Assembly (NCBI GenBank): GCA_028285305.1
Contig: JANQPV010000044.1
Location: 248,001 to 312,000, forward strand
From: Alphaproteobacteria bacterium
GTDB lineage: Bacteria > Pseudomonadota > Alphaproteobacteria > SMXP01
Length of the DNA: 64,000 nucleotides
Direction: 5' to 3'
Notes under the pieces: model-generated
Databases searched by the model: none
Told to the model about the DNA's origin: nothing
The model's input: only the letters and a program-made list of their open reading frames with translations
Position numbers and translations under genes: made by a program
In this document: piece after piece, positions 40,972 to 50,643 of the stretch
Layout of the letters: every line of letters starts with the position of its first letter
Position numbering within the stretch: the first letter of the stretch is position 1

Positions 40972-42771
40972 ATGACCACCTATCAAGCGCCTCTGCGCGA
41001 TATGCGTTTTGTTCTGAACGATGTTCTCCAAATTCAGAAATACGACAATATGCCCGGCTTTGCCGATGCCTCTCCTGATGTGGTGAACGCCATATTGGAT
41101 GAAGGCGCGAAAATCGCAGAAGAGGTTTTGCATCCCATCAATCAGTCTGGTGACAAGGAAGGCTGCACATGGGACAACGGCAAGGTCACTACCCCGACTG
41201 GTTTCAAGAAAGCCTATGAGACATTTGTGGAAGGTGGTTGGCCGGCGCTGACGTCCGATCCGGGCTATGGCGGACAAGGATTGCCCAACGTCCTGGGCGT
41301 GGCGTTCAATGAAATGGTCAGTGCCGCGAATATGGCGTTTTGCATGTATCCCGGTCTGAGCCACGGGGCGTACTCCGCCATTCATGCCTGGGGCAGCGAA
41401 GAGCAGAAAAAGACGTATCTGCCGAAACTGGTGTCAGGCGAGTGGACCGGCACAATGAACCTGACGGAGCCCCACTGCGGCACGGACTTAGGCCTGATGC
41501 GGACGAAAGCTGAGCCGCAAGATGACGGTTCCTATAAAATCACCGGAACTAAGATCTTTATCTCCGCCGGCGAGCACGATCTTGCCGACAATATCATCCA
41601 TTTGGTCTTGGCGAAAATCCCCGGCGGTCCCGAAGGGATCAAAGGCGTCTCTCTCTTCGTAGTGCCGAAGTTCTTCGTCAATGCGGATGGCTCCCTTGGA
41701 GCGCGCAACAGCGTCAGCTGTGGGAGCATCGAAGAAAAAATGGGGATCCATGGCAACTCGACGTGTGTTCTCAACTATGACGAGGCCACCGGATATTTGA
41801 TCGGCGAGCCTCACAAGGGCATGCGGGCCATGTTCACTATGATGAATGAGGCCCGTTTGGGGGTTGGACTGCAGGGTCTGGGGCAATCGGAAGTTAGTTA
41901 TCAGAATGCGGCGGCCTATGCGAACGATCGCATCCAGGGACGCTCTATTTCAGGCACCAAGTATGAAGACAAGGCGGCCGATCCTATTATCGTGCATCCG
42001 GATGTGCGCCGTATGCTGATGGATCAGCGGGCGTTTAACGAAAGCGCACGTGCGTTGCTCTATTGGACGGCGCTGCACGGTGACATTTCTCACAAATCTC
42101 CGGACGAAAAAGAACGCGAGAAGTCCGACGACTATATGGGTTTGTTAACGCCAGTGGTAAAAGCCTACCTGACAGACAAAGGCTTTGCCCATGCCGTAAA
42201 CGCGCAACAAGTTCTGGGCGGTCACGGCTATATCCAAGAATGGGGAATGGAACAGTTCGTCCGTGATGCTCGTATTGCCATGATCTATGAGGGGGCGAAC
42301 GGCGTTCAAGCCCTTGATCTGGTCGGCCGGAAGCTCGCCGCAAATGGTGGCCGGGGTATTTTTGCTTTCATCGCCGAATTGGGATCGTTCGTGGACGATC
42401 ATTCTGGGAATGCGGACCTCAAAGACTATGTAGACGCGGTTAGCGTCGGCAAGGGATACTTGGAGGAGGCTACGAACTGGCTGATGGAGAATGGCTTGTC
42501 CAATCCCGACAATGCGGGCGCAGCCTCAACGGACTTCCTTCATCTGCTTGCCTTGGTTTCGTTGTCTTACATGTGGGGGAATCTCGCGAAAGCGGCCCAT
42601 GACAAGATTGCCAATGGCGGTGCGGACGATCCGTTCTATGCCAATAAGCTCAAAGTCGGGCGCTATTTCCTCGAACGCATGTTTCCTGACGCTGAAGCCC
42701 ACCTTGCAAAGCTGAAATCCGGTGCGGAGCCCGTGATGGCGCTTGACGACGCGGCGTTTTTAGCGTCCTAA
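40972..42771 (+). CDS. Acyl-CoA dehydrogenase, large DmdC-like type
   Basis: 599 aa, the length of the DmdC/FadE-like subgroup with an extra C-terminal domain. Central dehydrogenase motifs: M-N-L-T-E-P-H-C-G-T-D-L-G near 161-173 (FAD/substrate loop) and K-I-T-G-T-K-I-F-I-S-A-G. The catalytic base region near the end of the core reads I-A-M-I-Y-E-G-A-N-G-V-Q-A-L-D, giving the Glu in Y-E-G. FAD enzyme that makes 2-enoyl-CoA and feeds ETF. Starts 10 nt after the MerR stop with GAGGA upstream. Confidence 0.92.
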   Translation: MTTYQAPLRDMRFVLNDVLQIQKYDNMPGFADASPDVVNAILDEGAKIAEEVLHPINQSGDKEGCTWDNGKVTTPTGFKKAYETFVEGGWPALTSDPGYGGQGLPNVLGVAFNEMVSAANMAFCMYPGLSHGAYSAIHAWGSEEQKKTYLPKLVSGEWTGTMNLTEPHCGTDLGLMRTKAEPQDDGSYKITGTKIFISAGEHDLADNIIHLVLAKIPGGPEGIKGVSLFVVPKFFVNADGSLGARNSVSCGSIEEKMGIHGNSTCVLNYDEATGYLIGEPHKGMRAMFTMMNEARLGVGLQGLGQSEVSYQNAAAYANDRIQGRSISGTKYEDKAADPIIVHPDVRRMLMDQRAFNESARALLYWTALHGDISHKSPDEKEREKSDDYMGLLTPVVKAYLTDKGFAHAVNAQQVLGGHGYIQEWGMEQFVRDARIAMIYEGANGVQALDLVGRKLAANGGRGIFAFIAELGSFVDDHSGNADLKDYVDAVSVGKGYLEEATNWLMENGLSNPDNAGAASTDFLHLLALVSLSYMWGNLAKAAHDKIANGGADDPFYANKLKVGRYFLERMFPDAEAHLAKLKSGAEPVMALDDAAFLAS

Positions 42772-42813
42772 AACGGTTGAATAAGCAAAATTGGTGCGGG
42801 ACAGGGAAGAGTT

Positions 42814-43980
42814 ATGACATTGCAATCTCCTATCGATTTAGAAGATGCGTCTTATGTAACCGAGGACCTTCGGATCTACAGGGAATCTCTTGCCAAATTC
42901 CTTGAGCGGGAAGTGGTCCCCAACCGGGAGAAATGGGATGAGGCCGAAATCATCGATCGCTCGATTTGGAATAAAGCGGGCGAAGCAGGGTTCCTTTGCG
43001 CAAGCGCGCCGGATGAATATGGCGGGGGCGGAGGAGACTTCTCCCATGAAGCTGTGATCATTGAACAGCTCGGTCGGGCTGGAATGGATAGTTTCGCCAT
43101 TCCCCTTCATAGCGGGATCATTGCCCCTTACATCACTCATTACGGATCCGAGGAACAAAAGCAAAAGTGGATTCCCAAGCTGACGTCTGGAGAGATGGTT
43201 GGGGCCATTGCCATGACCGAGCCGGGCACCGGCTCCGATTTGCAAAGCGTCAAGACCACAGCCAAGCTGGACGGCAATCACTATGTGATCAACGGATCTA
43301 AGACGTTTATCTCAAATGGGCAGCATGCGGATTTGGTTATTGTTGTTGCAAAAACCGATCCGGCACAGGGGGCCAAAGGCATCTCTCTTATTGTCGTGGA
43401 AACGGAGGGGGCAGAAGGATTCCGCCGCGGCCGCAACTTGGATAAAATCGGCCTGAAGGCGGCCGATACGTCGGAGCTGTTCTTTGACGACGTGCGTGTA
43501 CCGACATCCAATTTGTTGGGCGAAGAAGAGGGTCAGGGCTTTGTCCAATTGATGCAGCAATTGCCGCAAGAGCGTCTGATCATTGCATTGCAAGGCGTTG
43601 CGATGATCGAACGGGCGCTCGCCTCGACGATTGATTATGTCAAAGAGCGCAAAGCCTTTGGCCAGCGGGTGCTCGACTTTCAAAACACCCAGTTCAAACT
43701 CGCTGAGTGCAAAACCAAGGCGACGGTTGCTAAGGCGTTTTGTGATCGGTGTACGGAAATGCACCTTGAAGGCAAGCTCGACCCGGCGACGGCTTCGATG
43801 GCGAAATACTGGGTCACAGATGTCCAATGTGAGATCATTGACGAGTGTCTACAACTCCATGGCGGCTACGGGTATATGAACGAGTATCCCATCGCTCAAA
43901 TGTACCGGGATGCGCGGGTGCAAAAGATCTATGGCGGTACCAACGAGATTATGAAGGTGCTGATCTCAAGAACACTCTAG
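42814..43980 (+). CDS. Acyl-CoA dehydrogenase, short/medium/long-chain type
   Basis: 388 aa, standard length. Motifs A-I-A-M-T-E-P-G-T-G-S-D-L-Q-S-V near 130-145 and I-N-G-S-K-T-F-I-S-N-G near 159-169. The C-terminal core is Q-L-H-G-G-Y-G-Y-M-N-E-Y-P and K-I-Y-G-G-T-N-E-I-M-K, where the final Y-G-G-T-N-E-I is canonical. Second dehydrogenase of the operon, probably for a different chain length than the DmdC-like one. Confidence 0.93.
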   Translation: MTLQSPIDLEDASYVTEDLRIYRESLAKFLEREVVPNREKWDEAEIIDRSIWNKAGEAGFLCASAPDEYGGGGGDFSHEAVIIEQLGRAGMDSFAIPLHSGIIAPYITHYGSEEQKQKWIPKLTSGEMVGAIAMTEPGTGSDLQSVKTTAKLDGNHYVINGSKTFISNGQHADLVIVVAKTDPAQGAKGISLIVVETEGAEGFRRGRNLDKIGLKAADTSELFFDDVRVPTSNLLGEEEGQGFVQLMQQLPQERLIIALQGVAMIERALASTIDYVKERKAFGQRVLDFQNTQFKLAECKTKATVAKAFCDRCTEMHLEGKLDPATASMAKYWVTDVQCEIIDECLQLHGGYGYMNEYPIAQMYRDARVQKIYGGTNEIMKVLISRTL

Positions 43981-44000
43981 GCCTCGTAAGGAGGGGTCCC

Positions 44001-44600
44001 ATGTATATCCCAGCCCGGTTTGAAATGGCTGATGACGCCGAGAAGATCGCTCTCATCAAAGAGTGTGATTTCGGCATCGTGGTCACACAGGGCGGGAGCG
44101 GGCTTACCGCCTCGCACGTTCCGTTCCTTCTCAACGAAGCCAGCGGTGTGCTGACGTTTCATTTGGCAAATGCGAACCCCCAAGTGCAAGATCTTCAGTC
44201 TGTCGATGAGGTCCTGGTCATTTTTGCTGGGCCCCATGCGTACACGTCTCCAACCTGGTATACGGATAGGACGCGCGTGCCGACTTGGAACTATTTGGCC
44301 GTTCATGTTTATGGCTCCGTTCGCGAACTCACTGAGGATGCAGTGATCAACCGTGCGATGGCGGAGATGGTGGAGGCCAAAGAAGGTACGGCGCCTGGCG
44401 CTTGGTCGGTCGCCAACGTTCCGGCAAAGAAATACGAGGCTCTCAAAGCGGCGATCACCGTCTTTGAGTGTACGATTATCCGGATCGAGGGAAAGGCGAA
44501 ACTCGACCAAAACAAGCCCGACGAGGACCGCAGGAATGTTGCGGATAAATATGCCGAACAGGGACATTCGGTCCTCGCGGACAAAATTCGAAATGTCTAA
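44001..44600 (+). CDS. paiB: PaiB-like FMN-binding protein (putative negative regulator)
   Basis: 199 aa. M-Y-I-P-A-R-F-E at the start, F-G-I-V-V-T near 25-30, P-F-L-L-N near 43-47, V-L-V-I-F-A-G-P-H-A-Y-T-S-P-T-W-Y near 73-89 and P-T-W-N-Y-L-A-V-H-V near 97-106 are the PaiB/FMN-binding split-barrel marks. AAGGAGGGG precedes the ATG, 20 nt after the dehydrogenase stop; the frame upstream is only the overlap with that gene. PaiB was named as a sporulation regulator in Bacillus; here it may be a flavin enzyme of the pathway. Confidence 0.85.
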   Translation: MYIPARFEMADDAEKIALIKECDFGIVVTQGGSGLTASHVPFLLNEASGVLTFHLANANPQVQDLQSVDEVLVIFAGPHAYTSPTWYTDRTRVPTWNYLAVHVYGSVRELTEDAVINRAMAEMVEAKEGTAPGAWSVANVPAKKYEALKAAITVFECTIIRIEGKAKLDQNKPDEDRRNVADKYAEQGHSVLADKIRNV

Positions 44601-44650
44601 TTCATTAAACTCAGCAAGGAAACTTTACAGGATCGAAAGGGAACAAACTC

Positions 44651-45859
44651 ATGGCTGAAGCATATATTTACGATCACGTTCGCACGCCGCGCGGCAAGGG
44701 CAAAGCAAGCGGCAGCTTGCATGAAGTGACCCCCATCGAGTTGGGCACACAAGTCTTGGAAGCTCTGCGTGACCGGAATGAATTGGACACGAGCAAAGTA
44801 GACGACGTGGTATTTGGCTGTGTGTCTCCGGTTGGAGAGCAGGGCGGTGATATCACCCGTATTGCCGTCTTGAACGCGGACTATGCAGAGACGACGGCCG
44901 GGGTGCAGATCAACCGGTTCTGCGCCAGCGGCTTGGAAGCAACCAATATGGCGGCGGCCAAAGTCATGAGCGGTGAAGCAGACATGACCATTGGCGGTGG
45001 CATCGAAAGCATGAGCCGGGTTCCGATGGGGTCGGACGGCGGACCATGGGCGAGCAATCCGGAAGCCGCGTTCAAGACGTATTTCACGCCGCAAGGTATT
45101 GGTGCCGATTTGATTGCGACAAAGCATGGGTTTAGCCGTGATGATGTGGATGCTTACGCGATCGAGAGCCAAAAGCGCGCGGCCAACGCGTGGGAGAAGG
45201 GGTACTTTAAGAACTCGATTGTTCCGGTCAAAGACCAAATCGGATTGACGCTGCTTGATCATGATGAGCATATGCGCCCGGATACGACGATGCAGTCACT
45301 AGGATCTCTTGATCCGTCCTTCTCCGTTCTCGGCGAAACGGCCGGTTTCGATGCTGTGGCTCTGCAGCGCTATCCGGAAGTGGAAGCGATCAATCACGTG
45401 CATCATGCCGGAAACTCATCGGGTATCGTTGACGGGTCCGCGGGCATCTTGCTTGGCAACAAGGAAGTCGGCGAAGCGGCCGGTCTGAAACCCCGTGCAC
45501 GGATCAGAGCAATGGCCTCGATCGGCTCGGAGCCGTCCATTATGCTGACGGGCCCTGAATTCGTGGCCCAAAAGTGCCTCAACCGGGCGGGCATGACCAA
45601 AGACGATATCGACCTGTGGGAGCTCAATGAAGCGTTTGCCTCCGTCGTCATGCGTTTTATGCAAGCCCATGATCTGGACCATGAGAAAGTCAATGTGAAT
45701 GGTGGCGCGATTGCGATGGGTCATCCTTTGGGAGCGACCGGCGCCATGATCCTTGGCACCGTGTTGGATGAACTTGAGCGGCGAGACCAGAAAACGGCGA
45801 TGGCGCTTTTGTGTGTGGGCGCCGGCATGGGCACCGCTACGATCATCGAGCGCGTGTAA
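44651..45859 (+). CDS. Acetyl-CoA C-acyltransferase (thiolase)
   Basis: 402 aa. Acyl-accepting cysteine in [10 protein letters not shown] near 89-98. Histidine/cysteine pair in G-H-P-L-G-A-T-G-A near 357-365 and C-V-G-A-G-M-G near 388-394, with W-E-L-N-E-A-F-A near 320-327. This is the FadA/FadI-like beta-subunit for 3-ketoacyl-CoA cleavage. AAAGGGAAC precedes the ATG. It is separated from the multifunctional enzyme by a 105 bp hairpin element. Confidence 0.94.
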   Translation: MAEAYIYDHVRTPRGKGKASGSLHEVTPIELGTQVLEALRDRNELDTSKVDDVVFGCVSPVGEQGGDITRIAVLNADYAETTAGVQINRFCASGLEATNMAAAKVMSGEADMTIGGGIESMSRVPMGSDGGPWASNPEAAFKTYFTPQGIGADLIATKHGFSRDDVDAYAIESQKRAANAWEKGYFKNSIVPVKDQIGLTLLDHDEHMRPDTTMQSLGSLDPSFSVLGETAGFDAVALQRYPEVEAINHVHHAGNSSGIVDGSAGILLGNKEVGEAAGLKPRARIRAMASIGSEPSIMLTGPEFVAQKCLNRAGMTKDDIDLWELNEAFASVVMRFMQAHDLDHEKVNVNGGAIAMGHPLGATGAMILGTVLDELERRDQKTAMALLCVGAGMGTATIIERV

Positions 45860-45873
45860 GCAATCTTGACACT

Positions 45874-45978
45874 CCCCCTCACCCCAACCCTCTCCCCTAA
45901 GGGAGAGGGAGCGAAGGTGCTGAGACTGGCAGTTATCGTTCCTTCTCCCCTTGAGGGAGAAGGACAGGATGAGGGGGG
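45874..45978. repeat. Intergenic double-hairpin (REP-like) element
   Basis: Between the thiolase and the multifunctional enzyme. Stem 1: CCCTCTCCC/GGGAGAGGG (45888-45896, 45901-45909), 4 nt loop. Stem 2: CCTTCTCCC/GGGAGAAGG (45941-45949, 45955-45963), 5 nt loop. Outer ends CCCCCTCACCC and GGATGAGGGGG also pair, giving a cruciform-like whole of 105 bp. Such CCCTCTCCC palindromes are common dispersed elements in proteobacteria; in an operon they usually act on mRNA stability. Confidence 0.82.
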
Positions 45979-46000
45979 CAGAATATGAAAGGATACAATC

Positions 46001-48193
46001 ATGGAAAACTTCAGTTTTGACGTCGATAGCGACGGCATCGCCCTCATCACATGGGACATGCCGGACCGCACGATGAATGTTTTGTCTGCGTCTTCGATGG
46101 CCGAGATCCGCGAGTGGATCGGTACGGTCATCGGTGACGAGAAGATTAAGGGTGCTGTGCTGACGAGCGGCAAGGCCGCCTTTTGTGCGGGTGCTGATCT
46201 CGGCGAAATGGAAGGCAATGCCAGCGAAGCAGGCGGCGGCGGCGAAGAGTCTGCCGAAGATAAGACTAGGCGGGCGTTCGATAATGCGTACGCGTTCAAT
46301 AAGTTGCTGCGGGAGCTTGAGACGTGTGGGAAGCCGATCGTGGCGGCTATTAATGGCCTTGCTATGGGTGGCGGTCTCGAAGTCACACTCGCCTGCCATT
46401 ACCGGGTTGTGGCCGATAATGATCGGATCCAGCTCGGTTTGCCGGAGGCCAAAGTCGGGTTGCTTCCCGGTGGCGGCGGAACCCAGCGGTTGCCCCGCCT
46501 GATTGGCATGGCCGGAGCCCTGCCTCTCATTCTGGAAGGCAAAAGTCTCAATCCGGCCAAAGCGCAAAAGGCGGGCATCGTTCATAAAGTGGTGCCTGGG
46601 GATCAAATCGTTGCGGAAGCTAAGCGCTGGATCAAAGAAGAAGGCGACGCTCAGCAGCCTTGGGACAAGAAAGGCTACAAGATCCCGGGCGGCGGGCCTC
46701 ACGATAAGGGCAGCCAGGGCACGTTCGTGGTCGGCAATGCGATGTTGCGGGCTAACACGTATGGAAACTACCCAGCGCAGCGCTTCATCATGAGCTGCGT
46801 TTATGAAGGGTGCCAAGTGCCGATCGAGGCCGGTCTGCGGATTGAATCCCGCTACTTTGTGAAGCTGCTGGGCATGCCGGAATCCAAAAACATGATCCGT
46901 TCTTTGTTCTTGTCTTCTCAAGAATTGGGTAAGGGCGCCAGGCGTCCCCAAGGCGAGCCGGAGTCTGACGTCAAGAAGATGGGTATCCTCGGCGCCGGCA
47001 TGATGGGTGCGGGTATTGCTTACGTTTCCGCGATGGCTGGTATTGAATGTGTGCTGATCGATAGGGATCAGGAGAGTGCCGACAAAGGCAAAGACTATTC
47101 TGTCAAGTTGCTCGACAAGGCGATCAGCCGCGGAAAGATGAAGGAAGAAAAGAAAGAACAGGTTCTTTCACTTATTACGCCGACGACGGATTATGAACAG
47201 CTCAAAGGGTCTGACCTGATTGTAGAGGCCGTGTTTGAGGATCGCGATATCAAAGCGGATGTGACCGCGAAGGCAGAAGCCGTCATCGCGGACACGGCGG
47301 TCTTTGGATCTAACACGTCCACTCTTCCGATCACCGGTCTGGCAACCAAGAGCAGCCGGCCTGATAATTTCATCGGTATCCATTACTTCTCACCGGTCGA
47401 TAAAATGCCCTTAGTGGAAATCATCATGGGCGAAAAGACCTCTGCGTCCGCGCTCGCCAAAAGTCTCGACTATGTAAAGAAGATCAGAAAGACGCCGATC
47501 GTCGTGAATGACAGCCGAGGTTTTTACACGTCCCGGTGCTTTGGAACGTATGTCCAAGAAGGCATTCATATGCTCTCGGAAGGCATCAAGCCGGCCCTCA
47601 TTGAGAATGCCGGAAAGATGACCGGCATGCCTGTGCCGCCGCTGGCCATGAACGACGAGGTTTCACTCGACTTGGCGTATCATGTCCAAAAGCAAACCAA
47701 GGAAGATCTGGGCGACAAATTCGAAGAGACGCCGGGCACTCAGCTCATCGAGAAGATGGTTGTCGATTTGGGCCGGCTTGGACGCAAGAACGGCAAGGGC
47801 TTCTATGAGTATCCGAGCGACGGTAAGAAGTTCATCTGGCCGGGATTGGGAGACCTTGTTGAAGAAAGCGCCGACCAGCCCGATGTGGATGAACTGAAGA
47901 AGCGGTTCATGTATCGCCAAGCCATCGAAGCTGCCCGCTGTTTTGAAGAAGAAGTCGTGACGGACGTGCGCGACGCAGACGTGGGCGCCATTATGGGATG
48001 GGGTTTCGCGCCTTATACGGGTGGTCCGATTTCGCTCATCGACACCGTTGGCACTAAAAGGTTCGTGGAAGAGTGTGACCGGCTCGCCCAAAAGTACGGT
48101 CCGCGTTTCGCGCCAAATGCTCTGCTCCGTGAAATGGCGGAAAAGGGCGAGACGTTCTACGCCCGCTTCAATCCCCACAAGCAAGCCGCTTAA
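46001..48193 (+). CDS. Multifunctional enoyl-CoA hydratase / 3-hydroxyacyl-CoA dehydrogenase (FadB/FadJ-like)
   Basis: 730 aa, the usual length of the alpha subunit. Residues 1-190 are a crotonase domain (K-A-A-F-C-A-G-A-D-L-G, G-L-A-M-G-G-G-L-E, and L-G-L-P-E-A-K-V-G-L-L-P-G-G-G-G-T with both catalytic Glu). A Rossmann dehydrogenase begins near 327 with G-I-L-G-A-G-M-M-G-A-G-I-A, then H-Y-F-S-P-V-D-K-M-P-L-V-E near 466-478. AAGGA lies upstream of the ATG. Completes the MerR operon together with the two dehydrogenases and thiolase; a terminator follows. Confidence 0.95.
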   Translation: MENFSFDVDSDGIALITWDMPDRTMNVLSASSMAEIREWIGTVIGDEKIKGAVLTSGKAAFCAGADLGEMEGNASEAGGGGEESAEDKTRRAFDNAYAFNKLLRELETCGKPIVAAINGLAMGGGLEVTLACHYRVVADNDRIQLGLPEAKVGLLPGGGGTQRLPRLIGMAGALPLILEGKSLNPAKAQKAGIVHKVVPGDQIVAEAKRWIKEEGDAQQPWDKKGYKIPGGGPHDKGSQGTFVVGNAMLRANTYGNYPAQRFIMSCVYEGCQVPIEAGLRIESRYFVKLLGMPESKNMIRSLFLSSQELGKGARRPQGEPESDVKKMGILGAGMMGAGIAYVSAMAGIECVLIDRDQESADKGKDYSVKLLDKAISRGKMKEEKKEQVLSLITPTTDYEQLKGSDLIVEAVFEDRDIKADVTAKAEAVIADTAVFGSNTSTLPITGLATKSSRPDNFIGIHYFSPVDKMPLVEIIMGEKTSASALAKSLDYVKKIRKTPIVVNDSRGFYTSRCFGTYVQEGIHMLSEGIKPALIENAGKMTGMPVPPLAMNDEVSLDLAYHVQKQTKEDLGDKFEETPGTQLIEKMVVDLGRLGRKNGKGFYEYPSDGKKFIWPGLGDLVEESADQPDVDELKKRFMYRQAIEAARCFEEEVVTDVRDADVGAIMGWGFAPYTGGPISLIDTVGTKRFVEECDRLAQKYGPRFAPNALLREMAEKGETFYARFNPHKQAA

Positions 48194-48213
48194 AGGGCGC
48201 CTGAAAATCAATC

Positions 48214-48242
48214 AAAGGCCGGCTGGAGTGCCGGCCTTTTTT
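48214..48242 (+). terminator. Rho-independent terminator of the beta-oxidation operon
   Basis: AAGGCCGGC pairs with GCCGGCCTT around the loop TGGAGT, followed by a T run, 21 nt after the multifunctional-enzyme stop. Confidence 0.93.
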
Positions 48243-48285
48243 GTTCCCGCTTGTTCAATGATAGGCGGCATGTCATAGCTAGGTC

Positions 48286-48807
48286 ATGAACGTTGAACGA
48301 TGGCCTGACAGCCGCGCCTCCATCGCTTTTTTGGATTTTGAAGCCTCCGGTCTTGGACCTTATTCTTGGCCTATCGAGGTGGGTTGGTCGGTGAATGGCG
48401 GGCAGCCCAAATCCGTTCTTATCCGTCCGGAGCCTTCTTGGTCCATGGACTCATGGGATGAACAGGCAGAACGGGTGCATGGAATCGAAATGTCCGATTT
48501 GCAAGACCATGGGCTCTCTCCCGCTGACGTGTGCGAACAATTAGATGCCGAGTTGGCTGGACTTAGTGTGTATACGGATGCTCCGGAATTCGACGGATAC
48601 TGGCTGGCCGTTCTCTATGCGGCATTGGAACGTCAGCCGACGTTCCGTTTGCTTTACATGGATGAACTGCTGGCCTCGTTTTGCGACTCGCTTCGAATCT
48701 TTTTGGCCAAGACTCGCGCCAAGGCTATCGCGCCTCCGACCCACCGCGCCGCGGAAGATGTCCGCTATCTGAACGAGCTTTACCGTCAGTGTCTTGAGGC
48801 GAATTGA
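48286..48807 (+). CDS. DEDDh 3'-5' exonuclease-like protein
   Basis: 173 aa. The exonuclease sites are readable: F-L-D-F-E-A-S-G-L-G near 15-24 (motif I, D and E), E-F-D-G-Y-W-L near 100-106 (motif II, D), and H-R-A-A-E-D-V-R-Y near 156-164 (motif III, H and D). This is a stand-alone RNase T/DnaQ-like domain; the nucleic-acid target is unknown. Followed by a hydrolase gene 7 nt later. Confidence 0.85.
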   Translation: MNVERWPDSRASIAFLDFEASGLGPYSWPIEVGWSVNGGQPKSVLIRPEPSWSMDSWDEQAERVHGIEMSDLQDHGLSPADVCEQLDAELAGLSVYTDAPEFDGYWLAVLYAALERQPTFRLLYMDELLASFCDSLRIFLAKTRAKAIAPPTHRAAEDVRYLNELYRQCLEAN

Positions 48808-48814
48808 GCCGCGA

Positions 48815-49723
48815 ATGGATGCGGTCACAACAGATACTCCCTCCCGCCATAAGAGGCAGTTGGCGGACGGGGACTTGTCTTACCTCAAATGGGCGGGCAA
48901 GGGGCGTGCTTCGCTCGTCTTCCTGCATGCCAACGGCTTTAATGGGCTGACCTATAAGAAGATTCTTGAAGCCGTTGCGGGTGATTTCGCGGTTTATTCC
49001 CTTGATCTCAGAGGGCATGGATTTTCAACGCTGAGCGCGGACCCGGCTAACTTGTTTGGATGGAACCGTTACCGCGATGATGTGATCTCCTTCTTGGACT
49101 CCCTAGACGGCGTTGGACCGGTTGTCTTGGGCGGGCATTCTCTTGGGGCTGCGACATGCGCATTGGTGGCCGCAAAGCGTCCCGATCTTGCGAGGGGAAT
49201 GATACTATTTGAACCTGTTATGTTTCCCGCGGCCGTTCGGCGCGTTTTTAAGGTCCTCAATGGTCTTGGGCTGAAGCGGATTGAAAACCCCATGGCCCGC
49301 GTCGCGGAGCGGCGGCGTATGGTGTTTTCGACACAGGAAGAGGTGTTCGAGTCTTATCGCGGACGGGGAGCATTCGCATCGTGGCCGGACGATATGATCT
49401 GGGACTATATCATGGGGGGAACGCGTGAGCGTTCAGACGGCTCGGTGGAACTAACCTGTTCCGGGGCGTGGGAAGCAGCGACCTACCGCATGGTGGGCTT
49501 TCCCATCATGCGCACCTTTGCTGCGATTAAGTGTCCGGTTCGGTTGATCCACGCGGAGAAGCAATCTTCCTCTCCGGCAATATTGGTGCGGCGACTCAAT
49601 AAACGCTTCAAACATGTGAGTTCACGCTTGATACCCGATAGTGATCATTTTGTTCCGATGCAGTATTGGCAAATGGCGCAAGATGAAATCCTAAGCGTGA
49701 TGAGCACGGCAGAGAGGGGTTAG
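48815..49723 (+). CDS. Alpha/beta-fold hydrolase
   Basis: 302 aa. V-F-L-H-A-N-G-F-N-G oxyanion strand near 36-45, D-L-R-G-H-G near 67-72, and nucleophile elbow G-G-H-S-L-G-A-A-T near 105-113. The late histidine sits in P-D-S-D-H-F-V-P. ATG at 48815 is preferred to a TTG at 48794 that would overlap the exonuclease. No special motif fixes the substrate; esterase or C-C hydrolase both fit. Confidence 0.85.
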   Translation: MDAVTTDTPSRHKRQLADGDLSYLKWAGKGRASLVFLHANGFNGLTYKKILEAVAGDFAVYSLDLRGHGFSTLSADPANLFGWNRYRDDVISFLDSLDGVGPVVLGGHSLGAATCALVAAKRPDLARGMILFEPVMFPAAVRRVFKVLNGLGLKRIENPMARVAERRRMVFSTQEEVFESYRGRGAFASWPDDMIWDYIMGGTRERSDGSVELTCSGAWEAATYRMVGFPIMRTFAAIKCPVRLIHAEKQSSSPAILVRRLNKRFKHVSSRLIPDSDHFVPMQYWQMAQDEILSVMSTAERG

Positions 49724-49737
49724 AGTCCAGCTGTCTC

Positions 49738-50643
49738 TTAAAGGTCGGCCTGTGCGGCCTCGATCTTTGCGCGTTCTTGTTGTGAAGGCTCGATGGCTTT
49801 CCTCATCGCCAAATCGAACAATACGGCGGTAATCTCGGTATACATATGAAGTTTGCCCGTAGCCGGATTAAACAAAAGGTGGCGAAAGCTGATGCTCTTG
49901 CCACCAACTTCGCGGATCAGGCTTTTGCAGAGATAAGGGTCTCCGCCGCGAAAGGGCTCGCCGTAGTTTAGATAGTTCTCTAATACCACTGTGCCGCGCC
50001 CTTCGTCTTTTAGACGTCTCCAATCAAGGTCCAAGTTCGCCCAAGAATTGGCTCCGGCGACCCCCATTTTGGTGAACAGAATTTGTGGGGGAACCGTATG
50101 TGTTGCATCGCCTTCGCGCTCTTCAAATATTCCAAGATTCGTCGTCGGGATCTTTTCCACACGTGGATCCAATAGAGTCAATTCTGCGGGGGGAGGGCTC
50201 ACGCCCGCAGAACGGCGCCGGGCAAAGGACGGAAGTTCCGTTCGAAGGGCTTCCAACTTAGTGGCGTCCATATTTGGCCAGTCCCGGGTGCCGCCGGACT
50301 CCGGGTCGATGCAACACCAAACGGATGTCATCGTCGCGGCGACTTCGTTTGTTTGGCTGTTCGTGAGCTGATGAGTTGCCGTCATGCTCGCTGCGGACCA
50401 ATCTGTGATGCCAGAAATAATATGAAAGCGCTCCGCGAGGCGGAGTTCGCTTAGGTATCGGAAATGATCTTCCTTGACTTTCACCCAGTAGTCCGCGTCC
50501 GGTCTATTGGTGGGCGTAAGTCCAAGAGCGAGTCTTAGGTGCCCCGCTGCTTCGTGCATCGCGATGCCATAAAATTGTACGTTGAAGTGATCGTTTTCAT
50601 CGCACTCCCAGGCGTTGACGACACCGTATCCTGTTGTGATCAT
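49738..50643 (-). CDS. Double-hotdog acyl-CoA thioesterase-like protein
   Basis: 301 aa, two hotdog domains. The first has the 4HBT-type opening W-E-C-D-E-N-D-H-F-N-V-Q-F-Y near 13-26. The second begins near 190 (M-G-V-A-G-A-N-S-W-A-N-L-D) with the parallel motif L-E-N-Y-L-N-Y-G-E-P-F. Tandem fusion of two hotdog units is typical of a group of carnitine/long-chain thioesterase-like proteins. Convergent with the hydrolase and divergent from the small exported protein. Confidence 0.78.
   Translation of the reverse strand: MITTGYGVVNAWECDENDHFNVQFYGIAMHEAAGHLRLALGLTPTNRPDADYWVKVKEDHFRYLSELRLAERFHIISGITDWSAASMTATHQLTNSQTNEVAATMTSVWCCIDPESGGTRDWPNMDATKLEALRTELPSFARRRSAGVSPPPAELTLLDPRVEKIPTTNLGIFEEREGDATHTVPPQILFTKMGVAGANSWANLDLDWRRLKDEGRGTVVLENYLNYGEPFRGGDPYLCKSLIREVGGKSISFRHLLFNPATGKLHMYTEITAVLFDLAMRKAIEPSQQERAKIEAAQADL

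Noticed and set aside
45416-46951. 511-codon minus-strand frame opposite the thiolase and FadB-like genes
   Set aside because: It runs antisense through two certain genes and the hairpin repeat, with no motif of its own; a codon-bias shadow.
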